From NCBI GenBank assembly GCA_965243485.1, contig CBDEVP010000001.1, positions 3,100,001-3,164,000 on the forward strand: DNA of 64,000 nucleotides. The letters are read 5' to 3'. How positions within the stretch are numbered: the first letter of the stretch is position 1; each line of letters begins with the position of its first letter. Source of the DNA: UBA7330 sp965243485 (GTDB taxonomy: Bacteria > Bacteroidota > Bacteroidia > Cytophagales > Cyclobacteriaceae). Positions 1 through 8,514 of this stretch are shown in pieces. The notes below the pieces were generated by a model. That model did not search any database. It was not told the origin of the DNA and saw only the letters and a program-made list of their open reading frames with translations. Both the position numbers and the translations under genes were made by a program.

Positions 1-705
1 AGTGCCACTGGGTGCCCGGGAGTCAATGAGCTGATTGAAAACATGTGAAATCAGATCGATATGAATGAATGCCCGGCTTTGTTTTCCATTGCCATGGATC
101 TGGATCTGATTATTGAAATTGCTTTCAAAAACAAATTTATTGATCACTGAATCAAACCTCATGCTTCGGCTGTATCCATATACATTACCACAGCGAATGA
201 TGTGCGTGGTGATCTTATCCTTGAGCCTTCGGACATGCTCCTCGCCTCTGAATTTGGAGATCGCGTAGAAGGTTCTGGGATTGGGCTCTGTTTGCTCGTC
301 TATGCTGACAGAAGATGATCCGTACACACCGATACTGCTCGCAAAGATGAGTTGCCTCACGTCAGATTCTTCCACAGCATACACCAGTTCTGCAGTACCC
401 CAGTGATTTGTTTGTTCAAAAAAGTGCGGATCGATGTCAGAATAGGGGGTGGTTACCTTCGCAGCAAGATGATAAACCACGTCAATTCCTTTGAGTGCTT
501 TCTTGAGCCCCCGCGAATCCAGCAATTCACCCTGAATTAAATGGATATTTTCATGATTGGGAAATTTATGGCTGGTAAAGAGGGCATAATTTCCTTTGCT
601 CAGATTGTCATAGATGGTAATCTTTTCAACCTTTGGATTTTCCGAGAGCTTTTTGATCAGCTCTGTTCCGATATAACCGGCACCGCCGGTGATCAGTACA
701 TTCAT
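1..705 (-). CDS. NAD-dependent epimerase/dehydratase (extended SDR), partial
   Basis: The gene starts at an ATG on the minus strand and runs off the left edge, giving 235 codons without a stop. The N-terminus MNVLITGGAGYIG carries the GGxGxxG dinucleotide-binding motif of extended short-chain dehydrogenases. A YAISK motif further in supplies the catalytic Tyr and Lys (YxxxK), and an HLAAK stretch matches the usual HxAA segment. Family members epimerise or dehydrate nucleotide sugars in the cytosol, but the substrate cannot be told here and the C-terminal substrate-binding part is missing. It lies 18 bases downstream of the cysH-like gene on the same strand, so the two may be cotranscribed. 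Confidence 0.85.
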   Translation of the reverse strand, partial: MNVLITGGAGYIGTELIKKLSENPKVEKITIYDNLSKGNYALFTSHKFPNHENIHLIQGELLDSRGLKKALKGIDVVYHLAAKVTTPYSDIDPHFFEQTNHWGTAELVYAVEESDVRQLIFASSIGVYGSSSVSIDEQTEPNPRTFYAISKFRGEEHVRRLKDKITTHIIRCGNVYGYSRSMRFDSVINKFVFESNFNNQIQIHGNGKQSRAFIHIDLISHVFNQLIDSRAPSGT

Positions 706-723
706 GATTGGGTTGGTTAATTT

Positions 724-1380
724 CTATTTTTCAACCAGGTCGGTATGAAGTCCGCATTCTACTTTGTTCATCCCGTACCACCTGGCTTCTCTTTCCTGCA
801 TTTCAGGATCCAGTCTCCTGGTGCATGGTTCGCATCCTATGCTCAGGTAACCTTTTGCATCCAGTGGATGCCTTGGAAGGTTGTACTCGCGAATGTAATC
901 GAAAATATCTTTCATAGACCAGTCCAGCATGGGATGAAACCTGACGCTGTTGAAGGGGGCGGGCTGCTCATCTTTCATGGCTTTTCTCACAGCGCTCTGG
1001 TCGCCCCTCACTCCATTGATCCAAACGTCATGATTTCTGAGGAGGTGCTCCGTAGGGGCGGTCTTGTTGATGTAACAGCAATGATCCGGGTCCGAAGTAA
1101 AGAGTAGGCGGCCTTCATGGTCTTTCTGCATATATCTGGGCATGGATGACTTCACTTCCTTCACATTCAGACCGAATTCTTTGCCGATCTGGTCTTTGAA
1201 AGCCACAGTTTCAGGGAAATGATAACCTGTGTTCAGAAAGTATACCGGGATATCCGGGTCAATTCTGCTGATGATATGCAGCATTACAAGGCTGTGAGTT
1301 TGAAAAGAGGAGGTGCTGAAAACCTCTTTTCCTTCATCTTTATATTTTTTCAGCTGTTTTTTTATTTCCTCAAATTTCAT
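724..1380 (-). CDS. cysH: Phosphoadenylyl/adenylyl-sulfate reductase, iron-sulfur type
   Basis: Assimilatory reductase that converts APS or PAPS to sulfite. In the 218-residue reading the paired Cys at 101-102 (DHCCYINK) and the IGCEPCTR motif (Cys 183 and 186) form the CC...CxxC set that binds a [4Fe-4S] cluster, typical of APS-type reductases. The ECGLH motif near the end carries the catalytic Cys 209. The frame stays open upstream to position 1521, but those 47 residues look nothing like the family and the usual N-terminus begins at MKFEEIKKQ, so I chose the ATG at 1378-1380. No sulfate adenylyltransferase gene is nearby. APS versus PAPS preference is inferred from the cluster cysteines only. 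Confidence 0.88.
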   Translation of the reverse strand: MKFEEIKKQLKKYKDEGKEVFSTSSFQTHSLVMLHIISRIDPDIPVYFLNTGYHFPETVAFKDQIGKEFGLNVKEVKSSMPRYMQKDHEGRLLFTSDPDHCCYINKTAPTEHLLRNHDVWINGVRGDQSAVRKAMKDEQPAPFNSVRFHPMLDWSMKDIFDYIREYNLPRHPLDAKGYLSIGCEPCTRRLDPEMQEREARWYGMNKVECGLHTDLVEK

Positions 1381-1691
1381 ATCAATGTTTTTTCTTCCAC
1401 AAAGATGGCCTTGCGATGGTTCTTTTGTGTGGTCATGATTTAATAAGCTCGCTGAGGTATGGTTCTCTTCAATAGATTGATAGAATAGATTTTTAATAAA
1501 TACAATCCCGACTGCTAACATACCTGGGGGTCGAAACTCATCTCATCAAGAATTATATCCACAAAAAAACCGTTTAAAATGTAGATTTACAAAATAGCCG
1601 GGATTATGGCGTACATTTAATTTTGTATTAACGAAACAAAACAATTCTACTTCAAGTTTGATTAGCCAATTGATACCAGAGTAATTCGATT
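1381..1691. other. Intergenic region between cysH and the pterin genes
   Basis: About 310 bases between two divergent genes. The left part is open in the cysH frame but does not resemble protein of that family. The right part holds a -7-type promoter element (listed separately). I see no RNA gene, riboswitch or long hairpin. Confidence 0.5.
1618..1625 (+). promoter_or_regulatory. Putative -7 element TAATTTTG
   Basis: Exact match to the Bacteroidota TAnnTTTG element, about 67 bases before the pterin synthase start. No clear TTTG -33 box lies at the expected distance, so this is a suggestion only. Confidence 0.35.
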
Positions 1692-2102
1692 TTGAAAGTC
1701 GCAGTTTTTAGGAAGGAACATTTTAATGCAGCTCACCGGTTATATAATCCGGATTGGACGAATGAAGAAAACGATCGGGTTTTTGGAAAATGTAACAATC
1801 CAAACTGGCACGGACATAACTACGAACTCATTGTGAGACTGGTGGGAGAGCCGGATGCTGAGACAGGATATGTTTATGACATGAAAAAGCTAAGTGACAT
1901 CATCAAGGAAGAGGTTTTAGAAAAATTTGATCACAAGAACCTCAACCTCGATGTTCCGGAATTCAAGAACCTGAATCCAACAGCTGAAAACATTGCTGTA
2001 GTGATCTACAGTATGTTGAGAGAAAAAATTGAGAAGTCTCTGGATCTGAAAGTAACATTATATGAAACAGAAAGAAACTTTGTTGAATACCCGGCTGGTT
2101 GA
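1692..2102 (+). CDS. 6-pyruvoyl-tetrahydropterin synthase family protein
   Basis: A 136-residue zinc enzyme of the PTPS/QueD fold. Zinc ligands are His15 (FNAAH), His40 and His42 (HGHNY); the catalytic Cys34 sits in GKCNNPNWHGHNY, and His81 in FDHKN. The Cys-x5-HGH spacing and the neighbouring residues match animal-type PTPS, which makes 6-pyruvoyl-tetrahydropterin from dihydroneopterin triphosphate, better than QueD, whose spacing is Cys-x3-HGH. The start is a TTG, since no in-frame ATG precedes the conserved N-terminus. The end overlaps folE, the gene for the preceding pathway step, by 41 bases. This suggests a biopterin-like route, although queuosine synthesis cannot be excluded. Confidence 0.85.
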   Translation: MKVAVFRKEHFNAAHRLYNPDWTNEENDRVFGKCNNPNWHGHNYELIVRLVGEPDAETGYVYDMKKLSDIIKEEVLEKFDHKNLNLDVPEFKNLNPTAENIAVVIYSMLREKIEKSLDLKVTLYETERNFVEYPAG

Positions 2103-2760
2103 AGAGTCAATTGAGCAGGAGGATGATCATATCGCAGGATCAATGGATACTCCATTGAGGCCTGATGCCTTTGAGAAGGACGATGAATTGAAAATGGAGC
2201 TGATCGAAAAGCATTTCAGGGAGATTATGTTGATCCTTGGACTTGATCTGGATGATGACAGCTTAAAGGGTACCCCACACAGGGTGGCAAAGATGTATGT
2301 AAAGGAAGTATTCAGCGGCCTGAACCCTAAAAATAAACCCGTGGCCAAGCTGTTTGAAAATAAGTACAACTACGATCAGATGTTGGTGGAGAAGGATATA
2401 ACCTTCTATTCACACTGTGAACATCACTTCGTGCCCATCTATGGAAAAGCACACGTGGCCTACTTTTCGAGTGGCAAAGTGATCGGCCTGTCAAAGATCA
2501 ACAGAATCGTACAATACTATGCTAAAAGACCACAGGTTCAGGAACGCTTAACTGTTCAGATTGCCAATGAACTCAAAGATGTACTTCAGACAGAGGATGT
2601 GGCAGTAGTCCTTGATGCAACCCATATGTGTGTCTCTTCACGCGGGGTAAATGATACAAACAGCATGACCGGAACAGCCTATTTTGATGGTAAATTCAAG
2701 GACCAGAACGTAAAAAATGAGTTCCTGAACTACATCAATTCAAATACTTCAATCAAATAA
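2062..2760 (+). CDS. folE: GTP cyclohydrolase I
   Basis: Converts GTP to 7,8-dihydroneopterin triphosphate, the entry step to folate and biopterin. The 232-residue protein has the zinc ligands Cys119 and His122 in SHCEHHF and Cys190 in THMCVSSRG, plus the GLSKINRIV and RPQVQERLT segments of the core. I keep the early ATG, which overlaps the upstream gene, because DDHIAGSMDTPLRPDAF is part of the N-terminal region usual in Bacteroidota FolE; an ATG at 2143 would cut into it. The overlap with the PTPS-like gene implies translational coupling and a shared pterin pathway. Confidence 0.93.
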   Translation: MKQKETLLNTRLVEESIEQEDDHIAGSMDTPLRPDAFEKDDELKMELIEKHFREIMLILGLDLDDDSLKGTPHRVAKMYVKEVFSGLNPKNKPVAKLFENKYNYDQMLVEKDITFYSHCEHHFVPIYGKAHVAYFSSGKVIGLSKINRIVQYYAKRPQVQERLTVQIANELKDVLQTEDVAVVLDATHMCVSSRGVNDTNSMTGTAYFDGKFKDQNVKNEFLNYINSNTSIK

Positions 2761-2870
2761 GGTAGTTCCTTTTACCGGATTTTAGGATCGAGAAAACAGA
2801 TCCATTTAAGTGGCAGATAAGGATGGATTTGAATAGTCAAATCATCATTTTTATAATTTGGTCATTCAGT

Positions 2871-2878
2871 TATCTTTG
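2871..2878 (+). promoter_or_regulatory. Putative -7 element TATCTTTG
   Basis: Exact TAnnTTTG match in the gap before the membrane pyrophosphatase gene, giving a leader of roughly 100 bases. The -33 region is T-rich but has no clean TTTG at the right distance. Confidence 0.4.
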
Positions 2879-2925
2879 CACCTCTTTTGAAAAAGACATA
2901 CTGAATTTTATGAAATGAGCCCCGA

Positions 2926-2943
2926 TCCCGATATCTATCGGGA
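2926..2943. repeat. 7-bp inverted repeat hairpin
   Basis: TCCCGAT, four-base loop, ATCGGGA. It lies in the presumed leader of the pyrophosphatase gene. There is no T run after it, so it is not a standard terminator; it may be a leader hairpin or a small palindromic repeat. Confidence 0.5.
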
Positions 2944-2986
2944 CGGAGCGAATTCCATGTGACTTTTATAAACAATTATCTAACAC

Positions 2987-5200
2987 ATGAGTAATCTGAT
3001 TTATGCTGTGCCATTGATGGCTTTGGTTGGTCTTATCGTAATGGCTTACAAGGCTTTGTGGGTCAACAGACAGGAGGCAGGGGAGTCCAAAATGAAAGAC
3101 ATAGCCCAGCATATAAGGGAAGGTGCTTTGGCCTTCCTGAATGCCGAATACAGGGTACTTGCCATCTTTGTGATCATTGCCGGTACGCTCCTGGGTATTG
3201 TTTCCGGATTGGTTGAAACCACCCACTGGTTTATTGTTGTGGCCTTTGTCATTGGAGCAGTCTTTTCCGCTCTTGCGGGTAATATCGGTATGCGGATCGC
3301 TACGGCGGCCAATGTAAGAACCACACAGGCTGCAAGGACCAGCCTGCCAGACGCGTTGAAAATTTCTTTTACGGGAGGTACGGTCATGGGGCTGGGAGTG
3401 GCAGGACTGGCTGTTTTCGGATTAAGTATATTGTTTATTGTGTTGTTTCAATGGTTTATGGGTGGATCCTGGACAGGCACTGATCAGATGACCATCGTAC
3501 TTGAAGCACTCGCAGGCTTCTCACTTGGTGCCGAGTCGATTGCTCTGTTTGCCCGGGTGGGTGGTGGCATCTACACCAAAGCGGCTGATGTGGGAGCGGA
3601 TCTAGTGGGAAAGGTAGAAGCAGGTATTCCTGAAGACGATCCCAGAAATCCGGCAACGATTGCAGATAATGTGGGTGATAATGTGGGTGATGTTGCCGGG
3701 ATGGGAGCAGACCTATTTGGCTCCTACGTGGCCACGGTACTGGCTTCTATGGTACTTGGAAATTATGTGATCCAGGACATGGGTGGAGCCATTGAGGATC
3801 AATTCAATGGTATCGGGCCTATCCTTTTACCGTTAATTATCGCGGGTCTTGGAATTATTTTTTCGATCATCGGCACATTCTTTATCAGGATTAACAGCAA
3901 CGAGGCCAAAGAACCTGAAGTGCAATCCGCACTAAATAAAGGAAATTGGGGGGCGATCATTCTTACTGCCCTCGCTTCTTATTTTGTCATTGATTTCATT
4001 TTGCCAGCTGTCATGCAAATGAATTTCTTCGAGACTGGTAGTGTAGACATTCCATCGGTGTATGTTTTCTATGCCGTTCTTATCGGCCTCTTCGTGGGCG
4101 GGGCCATTTCTTATTTTACGGAATATTACACAGGTCTTGGCAAAAAGCCTGTTTTGGAGATCGTGAGAAACTCTTCGACAGGTGCTGCCACAAATATCAT
4201 CGCAGGGTTGTCTACCGGGATGATCTCCACCTTTGCTCCAATCATATTGTTTGCAGGTGCTATTTACGGAGCCTATTCCCTGGCTGGTTTTTATGGTGTA
4301 GGAATCGCTGCCTCTGCGATGATGGCCACCACAGCGATGCAACTGGCGATTGACGCTTTTGGGCCAATTGCTGACAATGCCGGCGGTATTGCGGAGATGA
4401 GTGAACTGCCTAAGGAAGTGCGCCAGCGAACGGACATTCTTGATTCGGTGGGAAATACCACAGCTGCTGTGGGTAAAGGATTTGCCATTGCCTCTGCTGC
4501 ACTGACAGCACTGGCCCTTTTTGCTGCCTACGTGACTTTTACGGGAATCGACGGTATCAATATCTTTAAGGCAGATGTCCTTGCCACCTTGTTTGTGGGC
4601 GGAATGATCCCGGTCGTATTTTCAGCACTTGCCATGAGATCTGTGGGCAAGGCCGCTATGGAGATGGTAAAGGAGGTGAGAAGACAATTCAAGGAAATAC
4701 CTGGTATTATGGAAGGGAAGAGCAAACCCGAGTATGCGAAGTGTGTTGATATCTCCACACAGGCCGCCCTGAAAGAAATGATGCTTCCCGGTGCCATTAC
4801 CATCATCACGCCAATCCTGATTGGCTTCCTGATGGGGCCTGAAGCGCTCGGGAGTTATATGGCCGGGGTTGCTGTTTCAGGGGTGCTCTGGGCGATCTTC
4901 CAAAACAATGCCGGGGGAGCGTGGGATAATGCCAAAAAATCCTTTGAAGCAGGTGTGGAGATCGACGGGGTAATGACCTTCAAGGGATCCGCGGCCCACA
5001 AAGCATCTGTGACCGGTGATACGGTCGGAGATCCCTTTAAAGATACCTCAGGTCCGTCTATGAATATCCTGATCAAACTTACCTGTCTGGTAGGACTTGT
5101 GATTGCGCCAATCCTGGGAGAGATCTATGGGGAAGGACATGCCTCAGCAGATATCGATCAGAAAGTAAAAACAGAAATATTAAATGACAAGATGAAGTGA
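2987..5200 (+). CDS. hppA: Membrane-bound ion-translocating pyrophosphatase
   Basis: A 737-residue inner-membrane pump that couples pyrophosphate hydrolysis to proton or sodium export; size and about sixteen hydrophobic segments fit the family. The catalytic loop at roughly residues 197-240 has DVGADLVGKVEAGIPEDDP and the Asp-rich NVGDNVGDVAGMGADLFGSY. At GNTTAAVGKG (residues 489-498) Ala493 stands where potassium-independent enzymes have Lys, and Gly496 where they have Thr, which marks the potassium-dependent class. That class includes sodium and proton pumps, so the exported ion is open. A DUF2784 gene follows closely. Confidence 0.95.
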   Translation: MSNLIYAVPLMALVGLIVMAYKALWVNRQEAGESKMKDIAQHIREGALAFLNAEYRVLAIFVIIAGTLLGIVSGLVETTHWFIVVAFVIGAVFSALAGNIGMRIATAANVRTTQAARTSLPDALKISFTGGTVMGLGVAGLAVFGLSILFIVLFQWFMGGSWTGTDQMTIVLEALAGFSLGAESIALFARVGGGIYTKAADVGADLVGKVEAGIPEDDPRNPATIADNVGDNVGDVAGMGADLFGSYVATVLASMVLGNYVIQDMGGAIEDQFNGIGPILLPLIIAGLGIIFSIIGTFFIRINSNEAKEPEVQSALNKGNWGAIILTALASYFVIDFILPAVMQMNFFETGSVDIPSVYVFYAVLIGLFVGGAISYFTEYYTGLGKKPVLEIVRNSSTGAATNIIAGLSTGMISTFAPIILFAGAIYGAYSLAGFYGVGIAASAMMATTAMQLAIDAFGPIADNAGGIAEMSELPKEVRQRTDILDSVGNTTAAVGKGFAIASAALTALALFAAYVTFTGIDGINIFKADVLATLFVGGMIPVVFSALAMRSVGKAAMEMVKEVRRQFKEIPGIMEGKSKPEYAKCVDISTQAALKEMMLPGAITIITPILIGFLMGPEALGSYMAGVAVSGVLWAIFQNNAGGAWDNAKKSFEAGVEIDGVMTFKGSAAHKASVTGDTVGDPFKDTSGPSMNILIKLTCLVGLVIAPILGEIYGEGHASADIDQKVKTEILNDKMK

Positions 5201-5229
5201 TGGGGTTTGGCTAATTTTCATCATTGAAA

Positions 5230-5604
5230 ATGTTGGTAGCCTACGATCTTGCTTTTACGATCTTTCATTCTGCATTCATTCTATTTGTGCTCCTGGGCTG
5301 GATCCATGTCAAAACCAGACCAATTCATCGGTGGGCCCTGATTCTTACCCTGGTAGCGTGGCTAATTCTGGGATTCTTTGTGGGTACACTCGGATATTGT
5401 CCGCTAACCGATTGGCATTGGGATGTCAAACGTCAACTGGGAGAAACTAATTTACCTCCCTCATTTACCGAATATATGGCGGAAAAGATCACCGGAACTG
5501 ATTTCAAAAAAACCACCGCGGATATAGCAACTGCTGCCGGTTTGACCTTTGGAGTGGTCATGGCCATTGTGAAGCATTTTCAATCAAAGTTCAGTCAGCC
5601 CTGA
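5230..5604 (+). CDS. DUF2784 small membrane protein
   Basis: About 124 residues with three to four hydrophobic segments. The signature CPLTDWHWDVKRQLG, followed by PSFTEYM, is that of DUF2784, an inner-membrane family with no known function. I chose the ATG at 5230; a TTG two codons earlier is also possible. It lies 29 bases after hppA on the same strand and meets the NRAMP gene tail to tail three bases later, with no visible terminator between them. Confidence 0.75.
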   Translation: MLVAYDLAFTIFHSAFILFVLLGWIHVKTRPIHRWALILTLVAWLILGFFVGTLGYCPLTDWHWDVKRQLGETNLPPSFTEYMAEKITGTDFKKTTADIATAAGLTFGVVMAIVKHFQSKFSQP

Positions 5605-5606
5605 TC

Positions 5607-6821
5607 TCAACTAAAGGCCTTTAGTATGCTCATACCTCCTAAAATCATGGTTATTCCTAATATCACAAAACTTAGGATATTGTGCCATAATGAGTTGGTT
5701 CGTAGGGCTAGTATTCGTTTTTGATTGGCCAGCCAAATCAATATCCCGGCGATGACTGGCAGCAACAAACCATTTGCAACCTGGGCGAATTGGATCACCT
5801 CGACAGGTTTGATCCCTAAACTTGAAAGGATGATCCCCAGAAATAATATTGTGATCCAAACACTCCTGAACCTCCAGCTATTCTGGTCATCACCAAATCC
5901 CAGGCAGCCCTGAGCAACATAAGCTGCGGACAATGGTGCGGTGATGGAGGAAGTAAGGCCGGCAGCGAACATTCCGACGGCCATGGTATATTTTGCCAGT
6001 GACCCATACAATGGCGCAAGCCCTTCAGCCATTTCCGATACGTTGGTGATGGTGTGACTTTTAATGCCGGATGCGGCTATCAAAATGCTCATGGACACAA
6101 TCCCACCTGCAATGACCGCGAAAAGGGTATCTCTCCTGGCATAAGGCAGATCTTTTTCTCCCTTCCACTTTTGGTTTACCAGGGCGGCATGCAGGAACAG
6201 GTTATAGGGTACCACTGTAGTCCCTATCAATGCCATGACCATCAAAATACCCTGATCGGGAACCCTCGGGACAAAAAGGTTTTTTACAATATCAAAAAAA
6301 TCAGGTCTGGTGATCATGGCCGTTACCACGAAGGAAATGCTCATGAGGATCACGAGTGCTATGAAAATCCTTTCCAGTACTTTGTAGTTTCCCATAAGGA
6401 GGATCGCTAATGCAAGGATTCCTGTAAGAATGGCCGGGTAATTCAATTGAAACGATCCGGGATTTGGTTCACTTTCCTGAAAAATCTGCAGACCCAGCCC
6501 CGCTCCACTAAGGTTGCCAGCCTCATACGCTGCATTTCCCAGGACTATAGCTGCCAGTACCAATGTAATGATCATCATCCGTGCCGCGCCATTTGGCAAA
6601 GAGTCCCTGAGCACATGGGACAGACCCTTTCCGGTGACCAGACCTATTCTGGAAGCCATTTCCTGCAGTACAATCGTAGCGACAATAGATAAGGTAAGCG
6701 CCCATAGCAGACCATAACCAAATTGAACGCCTGCCATCGTGCAAACCGTAACGGTACCAGGACCTATGAAAGCCGCAGCAACCAAAGCACCGGGACCTGT
6801 ATGCCTGAATGGATTTCGCAT
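5607..6821 (-). CDS. Divergent NRAMP-family divalent metal transporter
   Basis: A 404-residue membrane protein with the NRAMP core of about eleven helices. In helix 1 the metal-binding DPGN motif is replaced by GPGT (residues 20-23, FIGPGTVT). In helix 6 the usual ATVMPHN reads TTVVPYN (201-207), so the metal-ligand Met is Val204 and His is Tyr206. The surrounding pattern (VQFGYGLLWAL, NLFLHAALV) is clearly NRAMP. With the Asp, Asn and Met replaced, manganese/iron uptake should not be assumed; magnesium or another substrate is possible. Its start abuts the stop of the DUF2891 gene upstream, so they form one transcription unit. Confidence 0.85.
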   Translation of the reverse strand: MRNPFRHTGPGALVAAAFIGPGTVTVCTMAGVQFGYGLLWALTLSIVATIVLQEMASRIGLVTGKGLSHVLRDSLPNGAARMMIITLVLAAIVLGNAAYEAGNLSGAGLGLQIFQESEPNPGSFQLNYPAILTGILALAILLMGNYKVLERIFIALVILMSISFVVTAMITRPDFFDIVKNLFVPRVPDQGILMVMALIGTTVVPYNLFLHAALVNQKWKGEKDLPYARRDTLFAVIAGGIVSMSILIAASGIKSHTITNVSEMAEGLAPLYGSLAKYTMAVGMFAAGLTSSITAPLSAAYVAQGCLGFGDDQNSWRFRSVWITILFLGIILSSLGIKPVEVIQFAQVANGLLLPVIAGILIWLANQKRILALRTNSLWHNILSFVILGITMILGGMSILKAFS

Positions 6822-7946
6822 TTAGTTATGGGCAGTTTTCAATGCATAAAGCGCAAAACTGCCCAACCAGTGGCCGCCTTCATAGTCATCTCCCACCACA
6901 TTGGGAAGTGAATAATTGAGGTGCTTGTCCGCCTGACTTTTCAGATGGGCATATTCAGGATATTGCTTTGCCAGCGCATAAAGGTTCCAGGCCCGGCTGA
7001 AGTTCACTCCATCCAGGTGTACAAGCTTTCCGTCTGTGCGGTCAGAAACTTCACCTACTTCCAATTCATAATTTTGATTGCTCAGTTCTGGAAGGAAATC
7101 AGCTGCCCAGCTCAGAAATTCATCCTTTGACAAGACCAGACGCATCATGTTCAGCTCTTCCAGGCAGGGTGAAAGAAAATCCGTTCCTCCCGGTTCCCAA
7201 TCTATGGGACAATTTGCATCATTTAGATAGAGATTCCGGGCTTGCTGTGCCAAAAGGTTCTGGAAGGAAGTGTCCTTTACAGTCATGGCGTACTCATAGG
7301 CAAAGGACATCCCAAACGCCGTGTTTGGATGCTCTCCGACTCTGATCGGGTAAATCAGTTTGGGTAGGAATTCCTTGTATTTTTCTATGAGTAAATGAGT
7401 CAAAGGTTCAAGGTTCCTTTCCAACTCCCTTGCCAGCGGCTCATCCCAGGTGTGAAGTTCCTCAGCCAGTTTTAATAGCCAGGCCCAGCCATAGGTACGC
7501 TCAAAGGATTTGTTGTGTTCACCTTCAAAGAATTGAACTTCCTGCCTGATATTTTCGGCCGAAAGATGGTCATTTAAAATCATCCTGATTTCGTCAGCGC
7601 GTTCCAGACCAGGAAAGCTTTTCAATAGATAGACCATACTCCAGTGGCCGTGTACCGCACTGTGCCAGTCAAAGCAACCGTAGAAAGCAGGATGTAATTC
7701 TGAGGGTTCGGCCAGGTCATCTGCACTGCCCAGCGTTTGACCCAGTTTGTTGGGATATTCTTTCTTAACGCATCCGAGGGGGAGCTCTGCCAGGTTATTT
7801 GCCTGTTTCAAGGTGAGTTTTGGTGTTTCGTACATAATTTTTTCCCGGTTGGTTTCCCCCGGGCGGGAGGCAGAATTGTCTTGCCCGGTGTTACAGCCCA
7901 GCAAAATGATCATAAAGAGGAAATCCCAATTTTTCATAAAGCGCAT
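6822..7946 (-). CDS. DUF2891 family lipoprotein
   Basis: A 374-residue protein with a signal peptide ending in the lipobox LLGC, so it is probably an envelope lipoprotein. The DUF2891 hallmark ELHPAFYGCFDWHSAVHGHW lies near residues 82-102, after a PLGCVKKEYPNK segment. The rest is helical and aromatic-rich, as in (alpha/alpha) barrel folds, with GGTDFLSPC and GGHWLGSFALYAL further on. Conserved His, Trp and Asp suggest an enzyme, but no activity is established to my knowledge. It is directly followed, with no gap, by the divergent NRAMP gene. The ATG at 7946 is used; another Met is three codons later. Confidence 0.8.
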   Translation of the reverse strand: MRFMKNWDFLFMIILLGCNTGQDNSASRPGETNREKIMYETPKLTLKQANNLAELPLGCVKKEYPNKLGQTLGSADDLAEPSELHPAFYGCFDWHSAVHGHWSMVYLLKSFPGLERADEIRMILNDHLSAENIRQEVQFFEGEHNKSFERTYGWAWLLKLAEELHTWDEPLARELERNLEPLTHLLIEKYKEFLPKLIYPIRVGEHPNTAFGMSFAYEYAMTVKDTSFQNLLAQQARNLYLNDANCPIDWEPGGTDFLSPCLEELNMMRLVLSKDEFLSWAADFLPELSNQNYELEVGEVSDRTDGKLVHLDGVNFSRAWNLYALAKQYPEYAHLKSQADKHLNYSLPNVVGDDYEGGHWLGSFALYALKTAHN

Positions 7947-8090
7947 TTAAATCCTAAAAATAGCAACTGCCGTCTTCACATGGGCAGCCATGCAATACTT
8001 AGTATCAATTACATAAAATTAAATTTTCTAATGCCGGTCCTTATTTGACATAATACGATTACCTTGATAGTTGCATCGATCATAGCAAGG

Positions 8091-8474
8091 ATGAAAAAAT
8101 TTATTGAATGGGTTTTAAGTCTGATAGCGGCATTCATACTTCTGCAAACGTTGTTTTTTAAATTCACTGCTGCCGAGGAAAGTGTGTATATTTTCACGAA
8201 GGTGGGAATGGAACCGTGGGGCAGGATAGGATCGGGTATTGTTGAATTATTTGCCGGAGTATTTCTGCTAATACCAAAACTCAGGGTTTATGGTGCCATC
8301 CTGGCATTGGGAGTCATTGCAGGCGCCATATTTTTTCACCTGACCGTGCTGGGCATTGAAATTCAGGGCGACGGAGGATTTCTTTTTTATTATGCCTTAG
8401 CCGTTTTCTTCAGTAGTCTGGTAGTCATGTACCTAAGGAGAAAAGAGATCCCTGTGTTAGGAAACAAACTTTAA
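8091..8474 (+). CDS. DoxX-like membrane protein
   Basis: A 127-residue protein with four hydrophobic helices, matching the DoxX/DoxX-like fold: an FKFTAAEESVYIF segment after helix 1, then GxxELFAGVFLLIP and a HLTVLGIEIQGDGG loop. Members are small inner-membrane proteins, some linked to thiosulfate oxidation or redox stress; the role here is unknown. I chose the ATG at 8091 preceded by AAGG rather than the TTG at 8064. It precedes the toxin-antitoxin genes by 40 bases on the same strand but is probably a separate unit, given the operator in that gap. Confidence 0.75.
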   Translation: MKKFIEWVLSLIAAFILLQTLFFKFTAAEESVYIFTKVGMEPWGRIGSGIVELFAGVFLLIPKLRVYGAILALGVIAGAIFFHLTVLGIEIQGDGGFLFYYALAVFFSSLVVMYLRRKEIPVLGNKL

Positions 8475-8495
8475 CTTCTTACTTTTCGTTATAAA

Positions 8496-8512
8496 TTAGC
8501 TAACTTAGCTAA
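8496..8512. promoter_or_regulatory. Palindromic operator of the toxin-antitoxin genes
   Basis: TTAGCTAA, one C, TTAGCTAA. Each 8-base half is itself a perfect palindrome and the pair is repeated one turn (9 bases) apart, ending two bases before the antitoxin ATG. Phd/YefM antitoxins commonly bind such sites to repress their own promoter. The role is inferred from position and symmetry. Confidence 0.65.
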
Positions 8513-8514
8513 GT

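Noticed and set aside
1381..1521. N-terminal extension of the cysH frame to an ATG at 1521
   Set aside because: The 47 extra residues show no family similarity; the usual start is the Met at 1380.
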